64,000 nt of DNA from positions 620,001 to 684,000 of the forward strand of contig JAYKKM010000147.1 in NCBI GenBank assembly GCA_035772405.1. Direction: 5' to 3'. Below, piece by piece: positions 1 through 12,100 of the stretch. Position 1 is the stretch's first letter. Each line of letters begins with the position of its first letter. Origin of the DNA: Chrysogorgia sp. JL179-B06 (taxonomy: Eukaryota > Cnidaria > Anthozoa > Scleralcyonacea > Chrysogorgiidae). A program made the translations under genes and the position numbers. Below the pieces are notes generated by a model that worked only from the letters and a program-made list of their open reading frames with translations, was not told the origin of the DNA and did no database searches.

Positions 1-100
1 AGGGAATTGGTTCTTGCGTTTTGTTCGGACAACGTGAACCAGCAGGACAGCTTTTGCAATTCACTTGACCTTGCTTGGTGTTATATAAACCAGGAGCACA
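1..100 (-). CDS. Exon 14 (partial, runs off the left edge)
   Basis: Follows a TTACAG acceptor and opens in phase 0 with [18 protein letters not shown], then [10 protein letters not shown] at the window edge. The module pattern continues, so the gene extends further left. Confidence 0.75.
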
Positions 101-3100
101 CTGTAAATCCAAGTGAAAAACTGTTTAACTAATTTCTTTCGAGTTACAAAAAATAGGAAAAGTGAAAGGGAAATCCCTATGCTGCTATAAACTTAAAGAG
201 TGCATCAATATTATATTATATTAAATATAAAATAAATAGCTTTAGAAAAATAGAAAAAGGAAAACGAAAAACCAAATGGAAATATAAACTAAAAACAAAA
301 GGAAAAGAAAGAAAATTATTAGATTAGAAAGAAAATGTTGAGAAGAAGAAATAAATAAATGAGAAGAACAAAACGAGTACGGAAGGAAATAGAAGGGCGA
401 CAAAAAGAGAAAAAGAGAAGTATAAATAGAAAAGAGAATAAAGAGGTGACATAGGTATTTGTAGGATAACGACGGTGTAGCAAGATATGACAAAGAAAAT
501 ACATGCAACGGAGAACGACAAACGGAAGAAAAGAAGAAAAGTGGAGTATTGGAGTAAAGCAAAGGAAAAAATCAGAAAAAAAAGGAAAAGAAAGAACACG
601 CCACTTACGCTATGACAAACAGTCGACCATTTTACATCAGTGTAATATCCTGCATCGCAAGGGATTGGTAACTCGTTAGAATAAGGACATCTGTAACCTG
701 CAGTGTGAAATACATATAGATTACTACATGCGAAGTGCGACTTAATGATTCATATTCATTATGCTCATTGTTTGTGTTTTAAACTCACTCGGTCGCAACT
801 CGGTCGTACCTCGTTCGTTCGTTTAAAGGTCGTATAACGTCTGTGGGAATTTAACATATTTGTAATCTATGGATTCGCCTGAGAAAAATTGTAATATATC
901 TTGTCAGCCGAACATTTCATCTTCATAGACTCTTTTGCTGTTAAAGTTGATGGAAGTGATGTCATAGCGGGCATCTGTCTACACGAAAACCTCTTTACAG
1001 ATGCCCGCTATGATATCACTTCCGTCAACTTTAACAGCAAAAAAGTCTATAAAGATAACATTTTCGGCTGACAAGATATATTACAACTCAGGAGAATCCA
1101 TAAATTACCAATATGTTAAATTCCCACAGACGTTTACGACCTATAACCACACAAACAACTCGTGAATATGAAACCGCACAAAGCACTTTTTCGGAAGCTT
1201 TTACTGATTGGCTCTTAGATTATTTTACTTGAGGAAGTCCTGCGAGAGGCTTGGCTCTACTTCGTCGAAGATGAATGTCTTCCTGTAGAGATTTGAGAGT
1301 CGGGGCGATGTATAAATATGTATAATGTTTGACTGTTCTGACCATGCGTTGATTCGGAGACCTCGGGTTCGATTCCCGGTATTTTAATCTTCTTGATATT
1401 TTAATAAACGTTGTTATGGGTTTTAATAGTCAGTATAAACACATTAATACAGTAGAGAGAGAGAGAGACCTTTTTCGCCTAGTCTATCTTATAATGCAAT
1501 GTATTCAATATTGTACAGTGTAACTTTGTCTAAAAGTACCTCGTTGGCACTGCTTGCATTCAGATGATCCATTAGTGATGCTATAGAAGCCTTTCGGACA
1601 CGGCCAAGGAAATCTTGTTTTTAATAAAGGACAGTAACTTCCAATTGGACATATTTCACATTTCATTTGGCCAAGACTTGAGTACAATCCTTTTCCGCAC
1701 ACAGTTGGATTTTTCTTCTGTAAACACCTGATAAAACCAGCAAGGAAAAGATGAAAATACGTATACAAAAGAAACGTTGGAAAAATGCTTTTGTGATATT
1801 TTTACTCCAAACAGTTACTAGTAACTGGTAGTATACCTGTAACCAGATGGACACTCCAAACAATACAAAGCCCTGTCACTACTGTAGTAGCCATCAAGAC
1901 ATGGTTGGGGCGTCATTTGGGGATCACCACAACTATAGCTGGCTGTACAAATCTTGCATTCCGTTGATCTAGTAGTGTTGGCATAGGTACCATTACTACA
2001 TGCAATTGGAGCATCCATGCTTTCTCTGGGACACTGAAAACCTTCAGGACATGCCTTGCAATGTGTTTGTCCACTTTTTGAAAAAGTGCCATTGGAGCAG
2101 ACTTCAGGAAGAGAAGATTTCACAAGGCATCTAAAAAGAATGGTAAAAATAGATCACAAAACGCTTTACAGAAACACATGCTTAATTCTAGTCACGAAAG
2201 CATCCACTCTTCACTATCCTATTGTTTTCGGAACATGATTTTATACAATATATTCCAAATTAATAAGGGAGACTTCAAATAACACATTGATATATCAGTT
2301 GTGTAATAAAATAGGCAATTCCAATAAATAAATGTTCTTTTAAATGCTTAGCTTTTTAGAAATTTTATTTTTTATTATAAAATAACAGGAAGTACAGTAA
2401 ATGAGCGAGTACACGCTATCTGATTGGTTACTGAGCTCAAAAACCGTGCATTATAACTCAATAAAGCATAAGCTGACGTGTTTCCTCGCGTAGATTTTGT
2501 CGTTTTTGACGGATTTTAAGTAGTTTAAGTCACAAAAGAAAGTCAAAGAATAGCTGGATACAAAGCTAATCAAGGTACTAACACAACAGAATGTTTTAAC
2601 TACAACGTTGAGTGCATTTTCATCGCTAAAATCGCCAACGTGTTTTCATCATAGACTTCCTAGCAACGCACATAGCAACGTCATTTATAACAGGTAAATC
2701 TACATTTTTCATGGCTTTATTGTTAATTTAATGGCCGTTCTTTTATAAAAGAAATAAAAAACTTTGTCTTGTGTGATTATCGAGTTATAATGGCACTCGA
2801 GAAGCTAGTAAAACACTCGGCTATCGCCTTCTTAAGCATTTTATGAAAAAGAATGCTGTATCATATCACAGTTAATTGCTATTATGTAAATAATTACCAC
2901 GTATTTTTATGTGCTTATTTTACCGTATATTTTACGAATTAAAACCTATGCTTGCCTGTAACCTGCAGGGCATATTACACACGCTGGTGTTCCTCCATTA
3001 CTATAATACCCATCACTACACTCCGTCGGGGTTTGTTTAGGATCAAGACATGAAAATCCAGCCGGACAAATTTTACATTCAATAGATCTTGTTTCGTTAG

Positions 3101-6100
3101 CAAACGTTCCATTAACGCAGGCCACGGACGAGTGCATGTTACTGGTTGGGCACATGAACCCTTTGGAGCAATCTTCGCATTTTGTACTACCAGGACTGGA
3201 GTACGAACCAGGTTTACAGTCAAGAGGTTCAATTGATTTATTGGAACAGCTGAGAAGCAAAGAGTTAAGAAAAGACGGGATAATTAAGATACTGCTAAGT
3301 TCTCAAAAACTTAATAATATAAAATACGGCAAAATAAAAAATAAAAGTTAAGAATATGTAATAATAACTATACATACGTAATACATTTGAGGACGTTTCA
3401 CACGGTGTAACCTTCATCAGGTCAGATGACTTGATTTTCAGTGAAGTTATATATTATATATAATCAACATTTGTACCAATTGACCCGTTAGATAAACAAC
3501 ATTAAAGGAATACCGAATGGTTTTCCTTGCAGGATACTGTGATCCAAACATGCGGGATATTGCGGTAAGCGAGTGTTTTTGCGTCTGTTGTGAAACAGCA
3601 AACGCTATGTTATCGTCCCAGTTGTCCGTTAGGACGTTTGTTTGGATGGTACTCCTTTTGGGTGATCCGTTTTAATCGGCCAATATTCGTTGGGGACCTT
3701 GGTAGACAAACATGGCCGATAAATTTCCAGCATTTATAATGCCAAATAAACAGGTTTTTACGCTGGGTATGCACGTTCGCATGGTATAATAGGTATGTAT
3801 GTTGTATGTTATGATATAATAGGTATGTATATTATGTATTTGGACTCGGTATTCCAAATCTGTTTCAGAATTGAAATAGGTAAAATATTGATCGAGATAA
3901 CGTTCAAAATCTACGACGAAACGGCCTTTTGCGATTTGAGATCTACAAAACGTCAAATGACTTTGAATAAATGCGTACAAAAAATTATTGCAAGAAAAAT
4001 GAAGTTCTTGAAATGGGCTACAAAAAAGAAGCGGGTGCCATTTCGTTAGATAAAGTATAATTTGATGAAAAATATCGTTGAACATGTTTCAACGAGTGAA
4101 GTGCGAGCGCAAATTTGATCGTATGTATACAAGGCGTGCGACGGGGGATACCGGGACCATTCTCATGCATTGCGAAACTTATAGCAAGTAGTGAAAATTG
4201 GGGCAGAATGACATCTTCCTGCCATGATTGTGTTAAAATTAAGCTGTTATATTAAGCTGTTAAACTGTTACATAGCACTTGGCGAAAAAGTGGGGGACAG
4301 CTGCCCCTTGCCTGTTCAGTTTGATCTTCAGTCCGGGACACACAAGAAAACTCTCGTAGTTGTACACATTCACGATCATTTCAGTTTTCAATTAGGTGAA
4401 AAATATTCTCGCGATAAGGCCTTTAAGAATCTTCCAAGTTAGCATCATTATAACAACCCCTAATCCAATTACACCTTAATAAAATAACGTCAAGAGAGTA
4501 AACGACAATTTAGATCTTATATTTTGGCGTGCGCGTTCGATCCAAAAAATCGTTAACATCACTTGACACACTATTAATGACAAGTCCTCAATATGCTTAA
4601 AGACAACATATATACAAATAGCACACAAAATACTAACTGAGCAGTAGATATAAGCTCATTGAGAATCATCCCTTCTACCCTTTTTGCGGCAGCACATCTA
4701 CGAGTTCTGTGGACCTATTTTTAATTTTTCGAAAGTCGAGCAACCTCTCAAATGTTTGGGTCACAGTATCCAATACGGAAAACCAATTGGTATTTGTTTT
4801 ATAAAATTTCTACAGAGAAATATCAGTGATGCCAAACATGGCGGGCATGGAGGTGATTTTGTAAGTCCGTTTCAGTCTCCCGCACTACTTTTCTATTTTT
4901 CTCAACTATGTTCATGATGAAAACATACACAAAACATAATATCAAGAGTCAGAAATTGACCACTAATTTCAAATTTGTATAAGTCAAGCCGAGTCAAAAT
5001 GGTACATTTTTATACAAACAAATTAACACAAAATGCAGAATTAACACAAAAATGACGAAAGAAGCCCTTTAAACAATTATTGAGAAAAAATAGGTTAACG
5101 ATTTCTTTTTACCGTTTGCCCTCCATTTTCAGACAACTGATCACAGAACATTACTAAATCCTTTTTAAGTACTTGGTTACTGAATGTTTGTCAGTTTCAC
5201 TTCGATTGAGGACTTCTTTCGTTCTTGTAAATGATTTCGTAATCGAACCAAACAAAACCTAAAGTATAATGCCGTAACTGGAACTTAATGTACAAGACCG
5301 CCTATTGGACTGAAACTGATGTGCAAAATCGCCCTTTATGTCCGCCATATTTGGCTTCACTTTATTCCAGGAACATAGTCCTAGAGTTATATATAGAGCT
5401 CACTGGGATACTCTGATCCTGTACGGGTATTGACCAACCAGAGTGCTTGCAAATGTTATTTTTTAAGAGCGGTTTCTAGAGTGGGACATCTCACTCTCTG
5501 ATGAAGGGCCTTAATACGCTACAAACACTTATATTATTAGTCGCCTACTCTGGGCTACCTACCTTATCTAATCTCCTTTCCAGAACTTCACAACGCCAAA
5601 GGTACTGGAAACGAGATAGCTTCAAATCGTACAGCCTGGGTCCGGTTATATGAAACCCGGATACTGTACGTCACTACACGGTGGACAACTCGATATCCAG
5701 CGCATAAATCGTATCTGCCTTATAGTTTTAATAGCACATTTATCCGTTGGGTAAGACTTATAATACACCTGACAAGTTATCGGGGCTATGAACAACCGAC
5801 CTCCGGTTCCTGAGAAACAGGATCGTCGAATATTTAATAACATTTCTTTTCGTAAAATCTATTTAAACATCATTTCAAGTGCCAATGAATCGAAAATTAA
5901 GTTTGTCTTATTTGAAAGAACTTTTAAAATAACGGAGAACATCAATTTACAGATCTTCCATATTTCACTTGGTTCTCGAGATAGTTAGACTTATGTGAGA
6001 TAATCAATGGCGTCACACGGTTTGCACAACATTTTAACATATTGGAAATTGGTGTATATCTTTCTACCACAATACTTTTAAAAATATACCATATAAATTC

Positions 6101-9100
6101 AGGTCCGTAAAGGAAAGTTTCATCATGTTTACCCGCGGTTTGCACTTTGCAGGACTTCAAAAGATGGAGCTGTGGGAATCATTTTCCAGACGTTTTCCGC
6201 CTAAACTTACAATATTTTTAGTCCAAATACCTTTGAATACTTTCTACTTCTTAGGATATTTAGGATGAGTTCGATTTGTGAACATATAATTGCTTAAATA
6301 CGCGAAAACTCGGCTTCGCCTAAGTAAAACTATATAGCGTAGTTACAGAAAGTGGTCACTCCAAGATGGCCGCCGCTAGCTATTTCCGGCTTCAAATCAT
6401 TAACACTAGATGCTCTATCCAGTCCTATTTTTAAGATCAGTGTGTTTACCCTGATTGTGACGTCATGTTAATTAGGTAAGGTATTAAAACAAAATGGCGG
6501 ATAACAAGATTTTTATTTGTGGAAAGTAGTGATGATGTTTTACACAAGAGTGGTTTTGTTTACGTGGATTACCCTCGTATCACCGTTTGTTTATCAGAAA
6601 GGCAAAAATAATTTGTATTGCCATATCCCTTTAAAGGTTTCCTTATCGTGCTTAATGTTTAGCAAGTTGATCACCAAGACATTTTTGAAAATAATAAACT
6701 AAAAATAAAATGTTTAGTAATTTTTGTTATGGCTATTATAGCGTAATATTTTATGACGAAACTATGAAGAGACAGGCAAAGATGTTTGAAGTTTCTTGTC
6801 CAACACAAGAAGTTTGAACTAAAGTTGTCAAAACAAACACACCAAACAAAAGAGCCGATAAAAATGTAACCCATTATTCGCGTTAATCAACTTTTGAACT
6901 GGGACCTGATTATGTTACTATTAATTATAACATTAGTAATTAATATTTCGTATTATGGTTATACGATTCTTCTTGTTTTCTTTACTATGGCTATGTTCAA
7001 ATTTATTTGATGAATATTTTTTACCAGAACTTTACAATACAATGAATAGTATAGGTTTTAGAAGACTACTTTAAATTTATCCTTCTAAAAAAATTGTAAA
7101 AAAGACAAGCATCTGCAATTTAATTGAATGCTCGGTTTGTAATTTTCATTTTGATTTAAATAATTCTAACGGTATAATAAGCAATTTTGCTTTTACCTGT
7201 ATCCAGATGGGCATATCAAACACTGTGATGTTCCTCCACGACTATAATACCCGTCACTACATTCCACCGGGGATTGTCGAAGATCCGGACAACTAAACCC
7301 AGCTGGACACGATTTACACTTGACAGAGTTTGTTTCATTTGCATATGTCCCATTTAAACACGCTAGTGGCGAGTGTTGTTTTTCGTTTGGACAAATAAAC
7401 CCTTTTGGGCAATCTTCACAGGTTGTTTGACGAGGAATAGAAAATGTACCAAGCTTACAGCTTACAGGAAGAAGAGATTTATCATGGCAACTGTAAAAGA
7501 ACGAATACAATAAATTTAATTTTACAAATTTTTCTAATGTTTGTTAAAAATAACATACCAAATAATGGCTCCAAATCGAAATTTATTGTACACTGTTTTT
7601 GAGTGACAGTTTTAAGTCTCTGACAATAATGTCATATCTGACAATAATATTGTCATATCTGACAGTTAGTACTTAATCAACTAAAAACATTCACTTGTAT
7701 ATATGTATAATAACGTTTTACCTGTGACCTCCAGGGCAAACCAAACATTGCGATGACCCACCAAGACTATACTCTCCAGCACTACACTCCACTGGAGTTT
7801 TCAGAGGACTTGGGCATGCAAATCCAGCGGGACAACTTTTACATTCAACTGATCTTGTCTCGTTTGAATAAGTTCCATTTCCACAAACAATTTGAGTTTC
7901 CATACCTTCAGTTGGACACATGAAACCCTTATAACAGTTACTACATCTACTTCTTCCAGCAATAGCAAAAGTACCATTTGGGCAAATGGTTGGAGAATCA
8001 GAGCTTGTTATACAACTGCAAAAGAAAAAAACGTAAAGTTCATTCACCTTCTCAAAGGTATGTTCGAAACCAAAAAGATAAATTGTTTTCCTGCACTCTT
8101 TCAAGTATATTTCAGACGACTTTTGAATCACATCAGGAAAGCTTTCGAGTTCAACACGTTATTTTTAAAATAAAATCAAGATTTTTACAGCAAAGCCGTA
8201 TTCAAACATAGTAATGTTACAACATATAAGATGTATTAAGTAATAAGGTTAAAATTGTAGTATCAATGAATATTATGATTTTAGAAAAGGGTAAGTCGCG
8301 CAACGTACTTTCATCGGAAGACTAGTTTCAAAGGGTTGGTGCTGCTATCGCAAATGAGCGGTCACACAGGTCACAGAATAAATACTCAACCAGAAGTCCG
8401 ACTCCCGTAAAAACTTGTCCCATCAGTGATTTTTCCTTTTGCAGTTATTACAGTGTTTGCTATTTTAAATAACTTTGCTAATATTGTATGTATGAACTTC
8501 GGATACGTTTTAAACAGCTAATAGCTACAAATGTGAAACTTTGTTTTTTTATGTAAAATAAATTTATACGGTTCTTTTAAAGTTATAGATTAACAACAAA
8601 CTACAAGATGAGAAATTATATCATTCCAATATTCTTAAAATATATTCAAAAATAGGTTCACTAATGTTCATCTAAAACCTTTTCTGCTTCAGTTAGAAAA
8701 CTACAAACGTTTGTAGAACTCTGTCTTTTAATTAGCTTTTGTTTAAAACATATCCGAAGTTCATACATACAGTATTTGCAAAATTATATGAAATAGCAAA
8801 CAGCACAACTGCAAAAGGAGAAACAAACTTCAACCATTTCACCCAGCCCAGACAAAAATATAGGACGTTTTCCTATTTTTTAGAATACTTTCCGTTAAGC
8901 TAGAAACTTGAAAGTTCTACCACAGATATAATTTTACAGTATCTTCTTTTTTATATAAAGCTCAATCTTCTGTGTAAAGTACTTTACGAACAATATCCAA
9001 AATTAAACAACATTTTGGAGAAGTTCAGTTCGCATTGACGAGCAATGGTACGAACATTTTGAACATTTAAAAAAATACAGATAACGTCAAAACTTGAACT

Positions 9101-12100
9101 ATACACCAAATGAAAGCTTATGAAATTGTTAACAACATACGTACACGATTATATATTATATATATACTATATAAGCACCCAGCTGGTCTCTGTAAGTAGC
9201 CTCCTCTGCAGCCAACTCTGTATGGGCTCCCTATAGTGGAGAACTGTATAGAGAGGGAACTGCAAAAGAGGAGAAAAACGAAGGGGGGACGACAAGAGTG
9301 AGGCAAAAAACGAAGGAGTTTTTTCTCTCCTCGATTTTTTCTTCTATTCTCGCCCCTCCCTCAAAACCCACAAGCTCGAAAAATATCTGAATTCATTTAC
9401 ACTACGAAATATTCCGGATTCATGAGATTCCACATATATTCTGGATAAAAAGATTCCACTTTAGATTCCGGAATCAAAATCTCCGGACACGCGACCAAAC
9501 CGTGAATTTTTATTCGGGATTCACCCTCCTTTGTGTAAACAGCAAAACGAATTTGAATATGAAAATGAATATCGGGTGGGGTCTGCACGCAGGATAAAAC
9601 GTTCCGGATTCGTGACGAATGAGGAATTGTTTCCTCAAGTGTAAACGTGGTGCGAGTGTAGTAAGTTTTGATTATGTCTTAGATTTAGAAACCGGCAGTA
9701 CTGCGATTACCTGTATCCCCCAGGACAAATGAAACATTGTGGTATTCCTAACGGACTATAAAATCCACCACTACATTTCTCAGGTGTTTGGTGAGGATTA
9801 AGGCAAGAATATCCACCAGGACAGAGAGTACACTTGTTTGATCCCGTGTTATTTGAGTATGTTCCATTAGTACAAGGAATAGGGCTTCTTGTCTTTGTTT
9901 CAGGACACATGGTACCACGTGGACATTCATGGCACATTGTTTCTCCAGAAGAAGAATAAAAACCAGCCGTGCAAGCAACTGGACGAATGGAGTTATTCAA
10001 ACAACTGAAAAAGAAAAACAGATACATTTTAGTCACAATTACAATATCATTATTCTGAATTGTCCAGGAAACCATGGTTCCAAGTCGAGGTTGGCAATGA
10101 GAACGTGATGTCTTTATTGTAATACCATGTTTGCCTGAATTTCTTTTGTTCTTATAGCTCTCATTAACAACTAACAACTTAAAATTCATTTCCACTAATA
10201 CAACCTCTACTAACGTCAAACCGATGTTTGACGATAATGATTCAAAACATCTGGAAAACTTAGTATAGTGATTCAAAGCTTCGGGCTTCGCCCTCGTTGA
10301 CTATCTGCTCATAGACAACTCGGGCTCGTTGTCTAATTGTTAATTATTATATAGCTACTAGTAGAATACGAGCTATCTCACGATTTGATTGGCTCCTATA
10401 TACTAGTAGGCTATCACCTCATATCCAGCAGTAGAGAAAAACAAGATGGCGGCATGTTGTTTTACGCCGAAAAAAGCTAAAATCGATGGGGTTTTATAAA
10501 GTAACCCCGAACTGACTAAGTGTTTGGCTATATAATAAAACAATTATACCATTCGCACTCGTCGTATATGATTGTATGTATGATTTATTTTGAGTCGATC
10601 ACGCAGGATAAGGTTGAACTAATGAACTAATATAAATGTATGAACTAATAGCTCATGGTATAATTGGTAATAAGTATACAACCAACTAGTGGTCTATTAC
10701 AAATTCGGCATTCTGATTGGCTGAGCAACTAGTGGTCTAGTGGATAGACCACTGTAGCGTTATCCAATCACAAACCTTCTTATAACTGGAATATTCCTAT
10801 CCTAACCAATCAGAAGCCACGACATATTCACACTGCAAGCAAAACCTGAAATCTAGGCCAAACATGGCGTCCGCTAAAATGTATAAACGAGTGACGAAAT
10901 CATGAAAAATAGGCCAGAAAGTAATGGAAAATGGTTCAGTTTGACATTTTCGAATAAGTAAATGAATTCGCTTATACCTATGGAGTATATCAACACCAAA
11001 TTTGAAGCAAAGTAACAAACAAAAAAGGTGAACTATCTGAAAATTTGGAATTTTTACGTTAAAGAAAGGTTGTTTATGGTTGATACTAAAACAATTGGAC
11101 AAGTCGCCCTCGTTGTCTCTGCTCTTAGTAGAAACTGACCATGGTCCATTACAAATGCTGCATTCTCATTGGCTACTCAACCGTTGTATATTCATGATAG
11201 ACCCTGACTGCGAAACGTGCTCAAAACAATGGCAGAAAACTCTCGTTTTGAGCAGGTTTCAGATGAGTTTTTGGATAATTTTTTGGAGAATGCATGATTT
11301 GTAATAGTCCACTAATTTGTTTCTACTAAAACAATTAGACAACTCGTCCTCATTGTCTATGAGCGAATAGTCAACTTAGGCTTCGCCTTCGTTGACTATT
11401 CGCTCATAGACAACTCGGACTCGTTGTCTAATTGTTAAATAGAAAACTCGGGTTAGTTGTCTAATTGTTAATTGTAAATCAAATATAGCATCGTCCTGAT
11501 TTTTATAAATATTTCCTTCGATTTACTCAGCTAAAATGGTTATTTCGATGCATTCGTATATCGTAAGTAAGATACAATATTCGCATCCGAACTGCAGAAT
11601 GGGATTTACAACGGTTTGCCTTGTAAATGTTATGATCATGTACTGAATCAAATGATATATACATGCATTTATACTGCATATGCACAGTTACTGTATAACA
11701 GTAGTGGTTGGGTGTTTTCAGAATTGAAATCGATTAAATATTGACCAAGATAACGTTCACAAATTTACGACGAACCGGCCTTCTGCCATTTATGATCTAT
11801 AAATAGAGGGCGTGCGACGGAGGGGTACTGTGGACCATTCTGATTGCCGATGAATTACATAAACAGGTTTATACGGAGGGTATGTGTACGTTCGCGTAAT
11901 ATAATAGACACGTATGTTACATGTTTAAACTCGGTAATTCCAAATCTGTTTTCAGAATTAAAATCGGTTAAATATTGACGAATTATTTACAGAATTGAAA
12001 TCTGTTAAATATAGAGAACTACGTTCAAAATCTGCGACGAAACAGCGTTTTGCGATTTGTGATCAACAAGGTCTAAGGACCATTCTGATTGCGAAATTCT

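Noticed and set aside
242..599. Three overlapping Phe/Leu/Ser-rich minus-strand frames
   Set aside because: They translate a pyrimidine-rich intron tract between two supported exons.
3672..4085. 137-residue minus-strand frame
   Set aside because: Overlaps a dispersed repeat that recurs at 11720 and 11985, where the frame is not kept.
9118..9588. Short minus-strand frames in intron 7
   Set aside because: No motif, and the sequence looks like decayed repeats.
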